Of a DNA stretch of 64,000 nucleotides, positions 34,139 through 44,792 are shown piece by piece (position 1 is the stretch's first letter; the number at the start of each line of letters is the position of its first letter). The notes below the pieces were generated by a model, which was given only the letters and a program-made list of their open reading frames with translations, was not told where the DNA came from and did not search any database. This DNA is from Segatella oris (lineage in GTDB: Bacteria > Bacteroidota > Bacteroidia > Bacteroidales > Bacteroidaceae), in NCBI RefSeq assembly GCF_900637655.1, contig NZ_LR134384.1, positions 2,790,001 through 2,854,000 on the forward strand. The letters are read 5' to 3'. Position numbers and translations under genes: made by a program.

Positions 34139-34924
34139 TTAATGATTTTCTATTTCTTCAAACGTTGATAAAATCTCTGCCTTTCCTTTTCGAATTGCGA
34201 TAGTATGCTCGAAATGAGCAGCAGGCTTACGGTCACGAGTAACGATGCTCCATTTATCGGATAACATCCAAATATTGCGCTCGCCCATCGTAATCATAGG
34301 TTCAATGGCTATACACATACCAGCTTTCAACATAACGCCATTGCCACGAACCCCGTAATTGGGAATCTGAGGTGCTTCATGCATCTCCTTGCCAATGCCA
34401 TGACCGGTTAATTCTCTGACGACACCGTAACCAAAGCTTTCGCAATAGTCTTGAACAGCAGCACCTATATCTCCGACATGTTTCCCTGCAACAGCCTGCT
34501 CTATACCCTTATACAAGGACTCTTTTGTAACATCAAGCAATTGCCTGACCTCGGGTGAGACTTCACCTACTGCAAATGTATAACAGGAGTCTCCGTTATA
34601 ACCATCGAGAAGAGTGCCACAATCAATAGAGATAATATCTCCTTCTTTCAGTACAACCTTGTCACTTGGAATTCCATGAACGACAACGTCATTAACGGAA
34701 GTACAGATTGAAGCCGGGAAAGGCCCTCCAAAAGGATTAGGGAAGTTCTTGAATGTAGGCGTTGCGCCATGATCTCTGATAAACTCCTCTGCAATTTTAT
34801 CCAGTTGAAGGGTCGTCACCCCTGGCTGTATATGTTTGCCTAACTCTGCAAGTGTAGCGCCAACAAGTTGGTTCGCCTTGCGCATCAAGCTTATTTCATC
34901 TTCTGTCTTCAGAAATATCTTCAT
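34139..34924 (-). CDS. map: type I methionine aminopeptidase
   Basis: 261 residues. Metal ligands are visible in order: SIDCGTLLDGYNGDSCYTF (two Asp), LTGHGIGKEMHEAP (His), IEPMITMG (Glu) and a final Glu near FEHTIAIRKG. Removes the initiator Met from nascent chains at the ribosome. 14 bp after secY. Confidence 0.97.
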   Translation of the reverse strand: MKIFLKTEDEISLMRKANQLVGATLAELGKHIQPGVTTLQLDKIAEEFIRDHGATPTFKNFPNPFGGPFPASICTSVNDVVVHGIPSDKVVLKEGDIISIDCGTLLDGYNGDSCYTFAVGEVSPEVRQLLDVTKESLYKGIEQAVAGKHVGDIGAAVQDYCESFGYGVVRELTGHGIGKEMHEAPQIPNYGVRGNGVMLKAGMCIAIEPMITMGERNIWMLSDKWSIVTRDRKPAAHFEHTIAIRKGKAEILSTFEEIENH

Positions 34925-34938
34925 TCGATTGACTCTGA

Positions 34939-36276
34939 TTAATAGGCTGAGACACCACCGTTACGTGTATGACCAGAGTTCAGAAGTCCATCGTAATGAC
35001 GCATCATCAAATGACTCTCTATCTGCTGGAGTGTATCAATGACCACACCAACAAGAATCAACAATGATGTACCACCAAAGAACTGTGAAAAGCCCTGCTG
35101 CACATTCAGAAGTCCAGCGAGAGCAGGCATTATAGCGATAAACGCAATAAACAAAGAACCTGGGAAAGTAATTCGAGACATAATGGTGTCGATATACTCA
35201 GCCGTATCCTTACCGGGTTTTACTCCTGGAATGAAACCGTTATTGCGTTTCATGTCTTCTGCCATCTGAGTTGCATTCAGAGTGATGGCTGTATAGAAGT
35301 ATGTGAATGCTATAATCAAAACGACATAAATCACATTATACAGTACACTGCGGTTGTCCATCAAAGAACGGACTACCCACGATGCATTTTCACTCTGATA
35401 CTGAACGATTACCAATGGAATGAACATCAGTGCCTGGGCAAAGATGATAGGCATCACATTAGCTGCGAACAACTTCAATGGGATATACTGACGAGCACCA
35501 CCGTACTGCTTGTTGCCAACTATACGCTTAGCATACTGAACAGGCACCTTACGTGTTCCCTGCACCAAAAGAATTGATGCACACACTACAGCATACAGGA
35601 TGAGTATCTCAACGATGAACATCACAATACCACCACCGGAGATAGCTGTGAAACGAGAGGTTACCTCCTGAATGAATGCCTGTGGCAGACGTGCAATGAT
35701 ACCAATCATAATAATCAGAGAGATACCATTTCCAACACCTTTGTCCGTAATACGCTCACCGAGCCACAGAATAAACATACTGCCCGCTGCGAGGATAATT
35801 GTTGCAGGAATAATGAAGACTGTCCAAGAGACACCGCTGGCCAAAGCCTGACCAGCCTGTGTCTTCAGATTCATGAGGTAAGCCGGTGCCTGGAAAACCA
35901 AGATAGCAATCGTAAGCAGACGGGTGTACCAGTTTATCTTCTTTCTTCCGCTTTCACCCTCACGCTGCATCTTTTGGAAATAAGGCACAGCAACAGCGAG
36001 GAGTTGCATAACGATAGAAGCTGAGATGTAAGGCATAATTCCAAGTGCAAAGATAGATGCATTGGAAAAAGCTCCACCAGAGAACATGTCCAGAAGCGAC
36101 ATCAAGCCGCCTGCGGTCTGCGACTGAAGCGTTTCCAACTTAGCCGGGTTAATACCAGGAAGTACGACAAACGATCCAAAACGGTAGATTGCCGTAAAGA
36201 GTATCGTTATCAGTAATCGCTGACGCAAGTCCTCGACCTTCCAACAGTTCTTTAGTGTCTCAATAAACTTTTTCAT
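34939..36276 (-). CDS. secY: protein translocase subunit SecY
   Basis: 445 residues with ten membrane helices and typical cytosolic loops (QGTRKVPVQYAKR near 240, NGFIPGVKPGKDTAEYI near 345). Central channel of the Sec translocon; in the spc operon directly after rplO. Confidence 0.98.
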   Translation of the reverse strand: MKKFIETLKNCWKVEDLRQRLLITILFTAIYRFGSFVVLPGINPAKLETLQSQTAGGLMSLLDMFSGGAFSNASIFALGIMPYISASIVMQLLAVAVPYFQKMQREGESGRKKINWYTRLLTIAILVFQAPAYLMNLKTQAGQALASGVSWTVFIIPATIILAAGSMFILWLGERITDKGVGNGISLIIMIGIIARLPQAFIQEVTSRFTAISGGGIVMFIVEILILYAVVCASILLVQGTRKVPVQYAKRIVGNKQYGGARQYIPLKLFAANVMPIIFAQALMFIPLVIVQYQSENASWVVRSLMDNRSVLYNVIYVVLIIAFTYFYTAITLNATQMAEDMKRNNGFIPGVKPGKDTAEYIDTIMSRITFPGSLFIAFIAIMPALAGLLNVQQGFSQFFGGTSLLILVGVVIDTLQQIESHLMMRHYDGLLNSGHTRNGGVSAY

Positions 36277-36280
36277 TTAC

Positions 36281-36727
36281 TTAGATTATAGTTGCGTTAC
36301 CACCTACTGCCTTGATAGCTTCTTCGGCAGACTTAGAGAATGCATTTGCTTCAACATCAAGTTTTGCTTTCAACTTGCCATTGCCGAGAACTTTAACAAG
36401 TTCCTTACCATTGGTAAGACCTGCATCCTTCAACTCTGCAACGCCAATCTTCGTAAGGCTCTTTGCCTCTGCAAGTTTCTGAAGTGTTGAAAGGTTAACA
36501 ACGAAGTATTCCTTATGGTTGATATTCTTGAAACCAGCCTTCGGCACACGACGCTGAAGTGGCATCTGACCACCTTCAAAACCAATCTTTTTCTTATAAC
36601 CAGAACGAGCCTTAGCACCCTTGTGACCACGGGTAGAAGTACCACCGAGTCCAGAACCTGGACCACGACCGATACGACGACGTGAATGGGTAGAGCCTGC
36701 AGCTGGTTTCAAATTATTTAATTTCAT
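36281..36727 (-). CDS. rplO: 50S ribosomal protein L15 (uL15)
   Basis: 148 residues. Basic Gly-rich N-terminus (RRIGRGPGSGLGGTSTRGHKG) that threads into 23S rRNA, then FEGGQMPLQRRVPKAGF. Confidence 0.97.
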   Translation of the reverse strand: MKLNNLKPAAGSTHSRRRIGRGPGSGLGGTSTRGHKGAKARSGYKKKIGFEGGQMPLQRRVPKAGFKNINHKEYFVVNLSTLQKLAEAKSLTKIGVAELKDAGLTNGKELVKVLGNGKLKAKLDVEANAFSKSAEEAIKAVGGNATII

Positions 36728-36752
36728 AATCGATTCGATATTAAAAGATTAA

Positions 36753-36929
36753 TTATTCAACTACGTTTACCAGATGATGAACCTTACGGATCATACCACG
36801 AACGCTAGGAGTATCTTCAACTTCAACAACCTGAGAAATCTTACGAAGTCCCAAGGCAAGAAGCGTACGCTTCTGATCAACCGGATAACCGATTTTACTC
36901 TTTACCTGTTTGATTTTAATTGTTGCCAT
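36753..36929 (-). CDS. rpmD: 50S ribosomal protein L30 (uL30)
   Basis: 58 residues, found by direct translation: [20 protein letters not shown]..., [20 protein letters not shown] and the end HHLVNVVE. Between rpsE and rplO as expected. Confidence 0.96.
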   Translation of the reverse strand: MATIKIKQVKSKIGYPVDQKRTLLALGLRKISQVVEVEDTPSVRGMIRKVHHLVNVVE

Positions 36930-36943
36930 TCTTAATTCTCCTA

Positions 36944-37456
36944 TTAACCGTTAAATACTTTGTCCATACTGATACCACGCTCACCTGCAATCGTGTAAGC
37001 ATCACGCATCTGAGTAAGTGCAGAGATTGTAGCCTTCACGAGGTTATGAGGGTTGGAAGAGCCCTTAGACTTTGCAATCACGTCGGTAACACCAACACTC
37101 TCAAGAACTGCACGCATAGCACCACCGGCCTTCAGACCAGTACCGGCTGCAGCAGGCTTCAGGAGCACCTGGGCACCACCGAATGAGACTTCAACTTCAT
37201 GAGGTACTGTACCTTTCAATACAGGCACCTTAACGAGGTTCTTCTTTGCAGACTCAACGCCTTTTGAGATAGCTGTTGTTACCTCACCGGCCTTACCAAG
37301 ACCCCAGCCGATAACACCCTTGCCATCACCTACAACGACGATAGCAGCGAATGTGAATGTACGACCACCTTTTGTAACCTTGGTCACACGGTTGATAGCA
37401 ACCAGACGATCTTTCAGTTCTACGTCACTATTTACTTTTACTTTATTCATTGCCAT
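36944..37456 (-). CDS. rpsE: 30S ribosomal protein S5 (uS5)
   Basis: 170 residues. S5 double-stranded RNA-binding domain ([20 protein letters not shown]) and C-terminal domain ([21 protein letters not shown]). Affects decoding fidelity. Confidence 0.97.
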   Translation of the reverse strand: MAMNKVKVNSDVELKDRLVAINRVTKVTKGGRTFTFAAIVVVGDGKGVIGWGLGKAGEVTTAISKGVESAKKNLVKVPVLKGTVPHEVEVSFGGAQVLLKPAAAGTGLKAGGAMRAVLESVGVTDVIAKSKGSSNPHNLVKATISALTQMRDAYTIAGERGISMDKVFNG

Positions 37457-37462
37457 AATCGT

Positions 37463-37807
37463 TTAGAATTTAAGTCCACTTTCTCTGGCTGCATCGGCAA
37501 GCGCCTGCACACGGCCATGATAGAGATATCCGTTACGGTCGAATACGACTGCTTCGATGCCAGCGGCCTTTGCCTTTTCAGCAACAAGTGCACCGACTTT
37601 CTTTGCCTGTTCAATCTTAGCCAGTTTCTCAAGGCCAAGCGAAGAAGCTGAAGCGAGCGTCTTACCTGTCAAATCATTAATTACCTGAGCATAGATCTGC
37701 TTGTTAGAGCGGAAAACACTAAGACGTGGACGCTCAGCCGTTCCATTTACACTCTTGCGAATGCGGAACTTTATCTTAATTCGTCTTTCTACTTTCTTTG
37801 TTGTCAT
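37463..37807 (-). CDS. rplR: 50S ribosomal protein L18 (uL18)
   Basis: 114 residues. Basic N-terminus ([20 protein letters not shown]), [16 protein letters not shown] and [22 protein letters not shown]. Binds 5S rRNA. Confidence 0.97.
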   Translation of the reverse strand: MTTKKVERRIKIKFRIRKSVNGTAERPRLSVFRSNKQIYAQVINDLTGKTLASASSLGLEKLAKIEQAKKVGALVAEKAKAAGIEAVVFDRNGYLYHGRVQALADAARESGLKF

Positions 37808-37827
37808 AATCGTAAAATCAATTAAAA

Positions 37828-38400
37828 TTACTTAGCTGCAGCGGTCTTACCAGACTTTCTGCGAATAACCTCACCCTGGAACAGGATACCCTTTCCTTTG
37901 TAAGGTTCAGGCATACGGAAAGAACGAATTTTAGCACAGATGAGACCAAGCAACTGCTTGTCGCAAGACTCGAGCGTAAGAATTGGGTTCTGATTTCTTT
38001 CTGACTTCGACTCCACCTTGACTTCTTTTGGAAGTTCCATAAAGATAGGGTGAGTATAGCCGAGTGAGAATTCAATGAGATTACCTTGGTTAGAAACACG
38101 ATAACCTACACCTACGAGTTCGAGCACCTTCTTATAGCCCTCACTTACACCGACAACCATATTGTTTACCAATGAACGATAAAGACCATGGAAAGCCTGC
38201 TTCTGCTTTACATTTACAGGACTGTTTTCATCAACGGTGAAAGTAATCTGACCATCTGCAATCTCCATCTTGATGGATGGATCAACAAACTGAGAGAGTT
38301 CACCCTTAGGGCCTTTGACTGTAACTACATTTGTCTTTTCATCGAAGTTGACATTAACTCCTGATGGAATACTAATTGGCAATTTACCTATTCTTGACAT
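37828..38400 (-). CDS. rplF: 50S ribosomal protein L6 (uL6)
   Basis: 190 residues from [15 protein letters not shown]. The frame is open five codons further (MEDFN), but family members begin at MSRIG and the upstream ATG overlaps the rpsH intergenic space. Two L6 repeats; C-terminal PEPYKGKGI signature. Confidence 0.96.
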   Translation of the reverse strand: MSRIGKLPISIPSGVNVNFDEKTNVVTVKGPKGELSQFVDPSIKMEIADGQITFTVDENSPVNVKQKQAFHGLYRSLVNNMVVGVSEGYKKVLELVGVGYRVSNQGNLIEFSLGYTHPIFMELPKEVKVESKSERNQNPILTLESCDKQLLGLICAKIRSFRMPEPYKGKGILFQGEVIRRKSGKTAAAK

Positions 38401-38415
38401 ATTAAAATCCTCCAA

Positions 38416-38811
38416 TTAATAAATGTAGCAAAGAACCTCACCACCAATCTTCAAAGCGGTGGCTTCCTTGTCTGTCATTACACCTTGGGATGTAGATAAG
38501 ATTGCGATACCTAATCCGTTAATTACTCTCGGCATGTCCTTGTAACCGGTGTACTTTCGGAGACCTGGTGTAGACACACGCTTCAAACTCTTGATAGCAC
38601 TCTGCTTTGTTGAAGGATTGTACTTCAGTGCGACCTTGATTGAACCCTGGGGACCATCTTCAACGAACTTGTAGTTCAGAATGTATCCCTTCTCGAAGAG
38701 GATCTTAGTAATCTCTTTCTTCAAGTTAGACGCAGGAACTTCAACTACACGGTGATGAGCCATGATTGCATTTCTGAGTCTTGTCAGATAATCTGCTATT
38801 GGATCTGTCAT
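38416..38811 (-). CDS. rpsH: 30S ribosomal protein S8 (uS8)
   Basis: 131 residues. TDPIADYLTRLRNA start and GIAILSTSQGVMTDKEA end. S8 is the spc-operon autoregulator in E. coli. The 273 bp between this gene and rpsN hold a repeat, which is unusual for this operon. Confidence 0.97.
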   Translation of the reverse strand: MTDPIADYLTRLRNAIMAHHRVVEVPASNLKKEITKILFEKGYILNYKFVEDGPQGSIKVALKYNPSTKQSAIKSLKRVSTPGLRKYTGYKDMPRVINGLGIAILSTSQGVMTDKEATALKIGGEVLCYIY

Positions 38812-38935
38812 AAAATATAAATGTTTAATTAATCGGGACTACCCCGACAATATTAAAAAAATAATCCGTTTGAAAAACGATTGAAGTAAAGTGAGTGATA
38901 TTCTCTGTCAAGACAACTGCTGTCAGATGAATTTC

Positions 38936-39023
38936 CAATCTGCATCAGGTTACGGTGTGATTTGCATCAGATCAGCGTGTAATATGAGTCATTTCACCAC
39001 GCAAGATGCGTCAGATTGCAAAG
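38936..39023. repeat. 22-bp-period array E inside the ribosomal operon
   Basis: Four clear units at 38936, 38958, 38980 and 39002 (CAATCTGCATCAGGTTACGG, TGATTTGCATCAGATCAGCG, TAATATGAGTCATTTCACCA, CAAGATGCGTCAGATTGCAA, each plus two bases) and a degenerate fifth from 39024. Lies in the 273-bp rpsN-rpsH gap. A small hairpin TCGGG/CCCGA (38842-38857) lies between the array and rpsH. The flanks of the larger element are not recognisable here. Confidence 0.8.
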
Positions 39024-39084
39024 CATTGTGCAACAGTCTGTCTGTCAACACAAAAGACATCAATCACTTTCTTGAATATCGATT

Positions 39085-39387
39085 TTACCAGCTTGCCTTC
39101 TTCACTCCGGGAATCAAACCTGCTGATGCCATCTCACGGAACTGGATACGAGAGAGACCGAACTGGCGGATATACCCTTTAGGACGGCCTGTAATCTTGC
39201 AACGGTTGTGGAGACGGATAGGGTTAGCATTCTTTGGAATGGCCTGGAGTTTACGAGCTGCCTCGTAAGCTTCAGCAGGATCCTCAGAAGTAGCGATGAT
39301 CTTTTTCAGAGCTGCGCGCTTTTCAGCGTAACGAGCAACAAGCTTTGCACGCTTAATTTCGCGGGCTTTCATTGATTCTTTTGCCAT
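39085..39387 (-). CDS. rpsN: 30S ribosomal protein S14 (uS14)
   Basis: 100 residues, long zinc-free form (E. coli type) with [20 protein letters not shown] and no CxxC pairs. Its stop is followed by 273 bp containing array E before rpsH. Confidence 0.97.
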   Translation of the reverse strand: MAKESMKAREIKRAKLVARYAEKRAALKKIIATSEDPAEAYEAARKLQAIPKNANPIRLHNRCKITGRPKGYIRQFGLSRIQFREMASAGLIPGVKKASW

Positions 39388-39392
39388 ATTCC

Positions 39393-39947
39393 TTAATCGT
39401 TTTTAGCGTTCTTGAATGGAAGACCGAAAGCCTTGAGCAGCGCAAGACCTTCTTCGTCAGTCGCAGCTGAAGTTACGAAGGTGATGTTCATACCCTGGAT
39501 GCGGTCGATCTCATCGATATTAATCTCTGGGAAGATAATCTGCTCGGTAATACCCAAAGTGTAGTTACCGCGGCCATCGAGCTTGGTAGCGATACCCTTG
39601 AAGTCACGGATACGTGGAAGAGAAACGCGGATGAGCTTCTCAAGGAACTCATACATGCGCTCACCACGCAATGTCACCATAACACCGATTGGCATCTTCT
39701 TACGAAGCTTGAAGTTTGCAATATCCTTCTTAGAATAGGTTGCAACAGCCTTCTGACCAGTGATTGCTGTGATTTCATTAACTGCTACGTCAACAATCTT
39801 CTTGTCCTGTGTAGCATCGCCGAGACCCTGATTAATCACAATCTTCTTCAAGACAGGAACCTGCATTGCCGAAGAATAGTTGAACTGCTTCTGAAGTGCA
39901 GGAGCAATGGTCTCCTTATATACTTTCTTTAACTGTGCTGTATCCAT
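39393..39947 (-). CDS. rplE: 50S ribosomal protein L5 (uL5)
   Basis: 184 residues. [16 protein letters not shown] and [12 protein letters not shown] are family motifs. Binds 5S rRNA and P-site tRNA. Its start overlaps the rplX stop by one base, indicating coupling. Confidence 0.97.
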   Translation of the reverse strand: MDTAQLKKVYKETIAPALQKQFNYSSAMQVPVLKKIVINQGLGDATQDKKIVDVAVNEITAITGQKAVATYSKKDIANFKLRKKMPIGVMVTLRGERMYEFLEKLIRVSLPRIRDFKGIATKLDGRGNYTLGITEQIIFPEINIDEIDRIQGMNITFVTSAATDEEGLALLKAFGLPFKNAKND

Positions 39948-40264
39948 TACTTAATTTCCTCCCCTGACTTTTTAGCGATACGAATCACGTTCTTGCCTTC
40001 ATGCTTGATGGCAACACGAGTGGCTTTACCACTCTTGGGATCGATCAGACTCAGATTTGAAATATGAATAGAAGCCTCCTGCTTTACGATGCCTCCCTGG
40101 GGGTTCTTAGCTGAAGGCTTGGTGCTCTTTGAAACGAGGTTTACTCCCTCTACGATAGCACGGTTCTTGCTAACCAACACCTTGAGCACTTTACCAGTCT
40201 TGCCCTTGTCGCTTCCGGCAAGAACAACAACTTTGTCGTCTTTTCTTATATGTAACTTACTCAT
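39947..40264 (-). CDS. rplX: 50S ribosomal protein L24 (uL24)
   Basis: 105 residues with an N-terminal KOW motif ([21 protein letters not shown]). Early assembly protein of the large subunit. Confidence 0.97.
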   Translation of the reverse strand: MSKLHIRKDDKVVVLAGSDKGKTGKVLKVLVSKNRAIVEGVNLVSKSTKPSAKNPQGGIVKQEASIHISNLSLIDPKSGKATRVAIKHEGKNVIRIAKKSGEEIK

Positions 40265-40286
40265 TACTTACTTGTTTTATGATTAA

Positions 40287-40652
40287 TTAAAGAACCTCTG
40301 GTGCCAAAGAAACAACCTTCATATTCACAGTGCGAAGCTCACGTGCAACAGGGCCGAAGATACGGCTTCCACGAAGTTCTCCTGCATTGTTGAGCAACAC
40401 ACAAGCGTTGTCGTCGAAACGGATGTAAGAACCATCGGCACGACGGATTTCTTTCTTTGTGCGAACGATCAAAGCCTTTGATACTGCACCCTTTTTCAAA
40501 TCACTTGATGGGATGACGTTCTGGACAGCTACCACAATAACGTCACCGACACTGGCATAACGACGGCGGGTACCACCAAGAACACGGATACATTTAGCCT
40601 CACGTGCGCCGCTGTTATCACATACTGTAAGTTTTGATTCTGCCTGTATCAT
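40287..40652 (-). CDS. rplN: 50S ribosomal protein L14 (uL14)
   Basis: 121 residues. [20 protein letters not shown] start and [13 protein letters not shown] signature. Near the factor-binding site and inter-subunit bridge. Confidence 0.98.
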   Translation of the reverse strand: MIQAESKLTVCDNSGAREAKCIRVLGGTRRRYASVGDVIVVAVQNVIPSSDLKKGAVSKALIVRTKKEIRRADGSYIRFDDNACVLLNNAGELRGSRIFGPVARELRTVNMKVVSLAPEVL

Positions 40653-40654
40653 AA

Positions 40655-40912
40655 TTACTTAGCTTTTTCAACAATTTGTACTAATCTCCATCTCTTTGTC
40701 TTAGACAGAGGACGAGTTTCTATGATCTGCACTGTATCACCTACATTTGCCTCATTCTTCTCGTCATGAGCATGGTATTTCTTTGTCTTCTGAACAAACT
40801 TACCATAAATAGGGTGCTTCTCTTTGAACTTAGATGCAATAACAATGGTTTTATCCATTTTGTTGCTGATGACAACACCCTGTCTTACTTTTCTTAAATT
40901 TCTTGTTTCCAT
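40655..40912 (-). CDS. rpsQ: 30S ribosomal protein S17 (uS17)
   Basis: 85 residues from [20 protein letters not shown]; an in-frame ATG three codons upstream (40919-40921) adds MVQ and cannot be excluded. OB fold with a conserved [15 protein letters not shown] end. Confidence 0.96.
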   Translation of the reverse strand: METRNLRKVRQGVVISNKMDKTIVIASKFKEKHPIYGKFVQKTKKYHAHDEKNEANVGDTVQIIETRPLSKTKRWRLVQIVEKAK

Positions 40913-40923
40913 CTGGACCATTA

Positions 40924-41118
40924 TTATTTATTAAGTTCTCTCTGACGAAGTTCTGTTTCGATGCGCGCGATATCACGACGAGCTGCCTTAATCTGTGATG
41001 GATTCTCAAGAGGTGCAATTGAATGGTTCAGCTTCAACTGGTTGAGCTGTGCCTTTGCATTCTCCAACTTCTCTGCCAATGCATTGACATCGAGTTCTTT
41101 CAATTCTTTCATCTTCAT
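40924..41118 (-). CDS. rpmC: 50S ribosomal protein L29 (uL29)
   Basis: 64 residues, two long helices ([38 protein letters not shown]). At the tunnel exit with L23. Confidence 0.96.
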   Translation of the reverse strand: MKMKELKELDVNALAEKLENAKAQLNQLKLNHSIAPLENPSQIKAARRDIARIETELRQRELNK

Positions 41119-41121
41119 AGT

Positions 41122-41550
41122 TTAAGCGTTTTTATCGAAATCACGTCTAACAACAAACTTTGTCTTTACAGGAAGTTTCTGTGCTGCAAGGCGGAGAGCC
41201 TCTTTAGCAATATCAAAAGAAACTCCTTCTACTTCGAAGAGGATACGACCCGGTGTAACCGGTGCCACCCATCCAGCAGGATCACCCTTACCTTTACCCA
41301 TACGTACATCGGCTGGTTTACGAGTGATTGGCTTATCAGGGAATATACGGATCCAGACCTGACCCTGACGGTTCATATAGCGGTTTACGGCTACACGAGC
41401 TGCCTCAATCTGACGGCTGTTAATCCACTTCGGCTCAAGTGTCTTGATACCAAAAGAACCAAAAGCCAGCTGTGTACCTCTGTGCGCGTTGCCTTTATTG
41501 CCGCGTCCATCCTGAGGTCTTCTATATTTTACTCTTTTTGGCTGTAACAT
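41122..41550 (-). CDS. rplP: 50S ribosomal protein L16 (uL16)
   Basis: 142 residues. [20 protein letters not shown] start, [20 protein letters not shown] near 85-104. Close to the A-site tRNA elbow. Confidence 0.97.
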   Translation of the reverse strand: MLQPKRVKYRRPQDGRGNKGNAHRGTQLAFGSFGIKTLEPKWINSRQIEAARVAVNRYMNRQGQVWIRIFPDKPITRKPADVRMGKGKGDPAGWVAPVTPGRILFEVEGVSFDIAKEALRLAAQKLPVKTKFVVRRDFDKNA

Positions 41551-41564
41551 GATAGCTTCTACTT

Positions 41565-42290
41565 TTAACGGTTATTGTTTCTCTTACGATTACCGCGGCC
41601 ATTACGACCATTAGAACGGCCACCATTCTGCTTCTCCTGAGTAAAGTTAGGTGTAAGTTCACGCTTACCGTAAACCTCACCACGGCAAATCCATACTTTA
41701 ATACCCAGAAGGCCTACCTTTGTAAGGGCCTCAGTTGCACAGTAATCGATGTCTGCACGGAATGTATGCAAAGGAGTACGCCCCTCTTTGAACATTTCCT
41801 TACGGGCCATTTCAGCACCGTTCAGACGACCTGTAATTTGAACCTTGATACCTTCAGCACCTGCACGCATCGTGTTCTGAACAGCCATCTTGATGGCACG
41901 ACGGTAAGAAATCTTACCCTCCACCTGGCGAGCGATGTTGTTGGCCACGATGTTAGCGTCGAGTTCAGGCTTCTTTACTTCAAATATATTGATTTGGATG
42001 TCTTTCTTATAGAGCTTCTTCAACTCTTCCTTAAGTTTGTCAACATCCTGACCACCTTTACCAATGACGATACCCGGACGGGCAGTGCAAATAGTGATGG
42101 TGACGAGTTTCAACGTACGCTCGATGACGATACGAGAAACACTGGCCTTAGCCAGACGCTCGTTGAGATACTTACGGATTTTGCAATCCTCTACGAGATT
42201 GTCTCCGAAGTTCTTGCCACCAAACCAATTTGAATCCCAACCACGGATAATACCAAGTCGGTTGCTTATTGGATTAACTTTCTGTCCCAT
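41565..42290 (-). CDS. rpsC: 30S ribosomal protein S3 (uS3)
   Basis: 241 residues from [20 protein letters not shown]. The open frame continues 13 codons upstream into rplV territory, but the family start is clear. KH domain ([17 protein letters not shown]) and a C-terminal Arg/Asn/Gly-rich tail ([20 protein letters not shown]). mRNA entry site. Confidence 0.97.
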   Translation of the reverse strand: MGQKVNPISNRLGIIRGWDSNWFGGKNFGDNLVEDCKIRKYLNERLAKASVSRIVIERTLKLVTITICTARPGIVIGKGGQDVDKLKEELKKLYKKDIQINIFEVKKPELDANIVANNIARQVEGKISYRRAIKMAVQNTMRAGAEGIKVQITGRLNGAEMARKEMFKEGRTPLHTFRADIDYCATEALTKVGLLGIKVWICRGEVYGKRELTPNFTQEKQNGGRSNGRNGRGNRKRNNNR

Positions 42291-42297
42291 TCTATTC

Positions 42298-42702
42298 TTA
42301 TTTTTCGTCGTTAGTTTTGGCATCAACAAACAAAGTCACGTGATTTGAACGCTTGCGGATTCTGTAACCACGACCCTGTGGTGCAGGTCTCATACGTTTC
42401 ATTGTAACACCTTCATCAACGAAGACTTTGCTGATATACAATTCACCGTCTTCAGCTTTGCGGTCATTCTTTGTCTCCCAGTTAGCAATTGCTGAGCGAA
42501 GTAATTTCTCAACGTCTGCAGCAGCCTGCTTTTTAGAGAACTTAAGTACTCCGAGGGCACGACTAACTTCCATACCACGAATCATGTCTACAACGTAGCG
42601 CATCTTGCGTGGAGAAGAAGGAACTCCCTTGAGCTTTGCGAAGTACAGATTTTTGCGAGCTTCCTTAATTTTCTCAGCTGCGATATGTTTTCTTGCTCCC
42701 AT
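42298..42702 (-). CDS. rplV: 50S ribosomal protein L22 (uL22)
   Basis: 134 residues. The beta-hairpin that lines the exit tunnel carries [20 protein letters not shown]. The macrolide-related loop appears intact. Confidence 0.97.
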   Translation of the reverse strand: MGARKHIAAEKIKEARKNLYFAKLKGVPSSPRKMRYVVDMIRGMEVSRALGVLKFSKKQAAADVEKLLRSAIANWETKNDRKAEDGELYISKVFVDEGVTMKRMRPAPQGRGYRIRKRSNHVTLFVDAKTNDEK

Positions 42703-42736
42703 TATTATTCTTATTTGTTAAATGGATTAACCCCGC

Positions 42737-43006
42737 TTACTTCTTGTTATTACCAGAGTGACCACCGAAACGGCGTGTAGGTGCAAACTCTCCGAGCTTG
42801 TGACCAACCATATTCTCAGTAATGTAGACAGGGATAAATTTGTTTCCGTTATGAACTGCAACAGTGTGTCCCACAAAATCAGGGGAAATCATTGATGCTC
42901 TGGCCCAAGTCTTCACTACACTCGACTTACCACTCTCGTTCATAGCGAGAATCTTCTTCTCGAGCGATACGTTGATATATGGACCTTTTTTTAATGAACG
43001 ACTCAT
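42737..43006 (-). CDS. rpsS: 30S ribosomal protein S19 (uS19)
   Basis: 89 residues. [20 protein letters not shown] start, [16 protein letters not shown] end. Head protein of the small subunit. Confidence 0.97.
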   Translation of the reverse strand: MSRSLKKGPYINVSLEKKILAMNESGKSSVVKTWARASMISPDFVGHTVAVHNGNKFIPVYITENMVGHKLGEFAPTRRFGGHSGNNKK

Positions 43007-43016
43007 AATTTACTCT

Positions 43017-43844
43017 TTATTTTTTGTTAGCTCTTTCGATAATATACTTGTTTGAAAGCTTCTTAGGTGCACGAGTCTTAAGACCCTTAGCGTAAAGACC
43101 CTTACGAGAACGTGGATGTCCACCACTCTGACGACCTTCACCACCACCCATCGGGTGATCAACAGGGTTCATAACAACACCACGGTTGTGTGGGCGACGA
43201 CCCAACCAGCGAGAGCGACCAGCCTTACCAGACTGCTCCAATGCATGATCAGAGTTACCAACACTACCTACTGTAGCTTTACAAGCACTCAAAATCTGGC
43301 GGGTTTCACCAGAAGGGAGCTTAATAACACAATAACTGCCCTCACGAGAAGTCAACTGAGCAAAGTTACCAGCCGAACGAACAAGCAAAGCACCCTGCCC
43401 CGGACGCAATTCAATGTTATGAATTACCGTACCGACAGGAATGTTTGCAAGTGGAAGAGCATTACCGATTTCAGGAGCAGCCTCTGCACCAGACATCAGT
43501 GTAGCACCTACCTGCAGTCCGTTAGGAGCAATAATGTAACGTTTTTCACCATCAGCGTAGAACAAAAGTGCAATGCGAGCAGATCTGTTAGGATCATACT
43601 CGATTGTCTTTACTACAGCTGGAACACCATCTTTCTCTCGCTTGAAGTCTATCAAACGATACTTCTGCTTATGGCCACCGCCAATGTAGCGAACGGTCAT
43701 TTTACCGGTGTTGTTTCGACCACCGGTAGAACGTTTGCCGTAAACGAGAGACTTCTCTGGCACGGATGCAGTAATATCCTCGAACGTGCCAATAACCTTG
43801 TGTCTTTGTCCCGGTGTAACCGGGTTTAATTTACGTACTGCCAT
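43017..43844 (-). CDS. rplB: 50S ribosomal protein L2 (uL2)
   Basis: 275 residues. Conserved C-terminal block [20 protein letters not shown], containing the peptidyl-transferase-linked His. Core assembly protein. Confidence 0.98.
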   Translation of the reverse strand: MAVRKLNPVTPGQRHKVIGTFEDITASVPEKSLVYGKRSTGGRNNTGKMTVRYIGGGHKQKYRLIDFKREKDGVPAVVKTIEYDPNRSARIALLFYADGEKRYIIAPNGLQVGATLMSGAEAAPEIGNALPLANIPVGTVIHNIELRPGQGALLVRSAGNFAQLTSREGSYCVIKLPSGETRQILSACKATVGSVGNSDHALEQSGKAGRSRWLGRRPHNRGVVMNPVDHPMGGGEGRQSGGHPRSRKGLYAKGLKTRAPKKLSNKYIIERANKK

Positions 43845-43852
43845 TTTTTATT

Positions 43853-44146
43853 TTAAATATTGCTGTAAAAATCAATTGTGTCGCCATCCTTTACAGTGAC
43901 GATTGCCTTCTTGAACGCATTCTTCTGACCTTTAATGAGACCAGCCTTTGTATAACGGCTTGAACGCTTACCGGCATAGCGAAGTGTATTCACATCAACT
44001 ACTGTAACATTATATAGGGCCTCGACTTCCTTCTTAATTTGGAGTTTATTAGCCTCTGGACGAACGATAAAGCCATACCGACTTGGGTTCTTCTCAGTAA
44101 TCTTGGTTTGCTTCTCAGTAACCAATGGTTTAATGATAAATGCCAT
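43853..44146 (-). CDS. rplW: 50S ribosomal protein L23 (uL23)
   Basis: 97 residues. IIKPLVTEKQTKITEKNPSR at the N-terminus. Docking site for trigger factor and SRP at the tunnel exit. Confidence 0.97.
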   Translation of the reverse strand: MAFIIKPLVTEKQTKITEKNPSRYGFIVRPEANKLQIKKEVEALYNVTVVDVNTLRYAGKRSSRYTKAGLIKGQKNAFKKAIVTVKDGDTIDFYSNI

Positions 44147-44162
44147 AATCTAATTCTCCTTT

Positions 44163-44792
44163 TTACTTGTTTAAGATTCCGTCAATAGCCTTAAGCGCAC
44201 TTTCAGCAATTACAACAACATCTGCATTCAAAACTTTATACGAATTGAGCGATGTTGCTGTCATCACTTCTGCACCCTGAATATTACGAGCGGACAAATA
44301 TACGTTTTTATTTACTTCTGGCAAAAGAACAAGTGTCTTCTTACCTTCGACTTTAATATTTTTTGTAAAATTTACAAATTCTTTAGTCTTAGGAGCCTCG
44401 AAATTAATGTCTTCCACTACAACAACAGCATTATCTTGAGCTTTGTAGGAGAGAGCTGATTTACGAGCAAGAACTTTTACTTTTTTATTCAATTTGAAGT
44501 CATAATTACGTGGTTTAGGACCAAATACACGAGCACCACCTACCAATACAGGGGAGTTGATATCACCTCGACGTGCACCACCGCCACCTTTTTGGCGACC
44601 AAGTTTGCGAGTAGAACCACTCAGTTCGCTTCTTTCCTTTGTTTTTGCAGTACCTTGACGCTGTGCTGCAAGATACTGTTTAACATCAAGATAAAGCACG
44701 TGATCGTTAGGCTCAATTCCGAAGATAGCCTCATTGAGGTTTACCTTTCTTCCGGTCTCCTGACCGTTGATATTTAAAACGCTAACTTCCAT
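44163..44792 (-). CDS. rplD: 50S ribosomal protein L4 (uL4)
   Basis: 209 residues. The tunnel loop has [20 protein letters not shown]. In E. coli L4 is the S10-operon autoregulator. Its start overlaps the rplC stop by one base. Confidence 0.97.
   Translation of the reverse strand: MEVSVLNINGQETGRKVNLNEAIFGIEPNDHVLYLDVKQYLAAQRQGTAKTKERSELSGSTRKLGRQKGGGGARRGDINSPVLVGGARVFGPKPRNYDFKLNKKVKVLARKSALSYKAQDNAVVVVEDINFEAPKTKEFVNFTKNIKVEGKKTLVLLPEVNKNVYLSARNIQGAEVMTATSLNSYKVLNADVVVIAESALKAIDGILNK

Noticed and set aside
38398-38415. Five-codon N-terminal extension of L6
   Set aside because: Family members begin at MSRIGKLP and the extension lies in spacer sequence.
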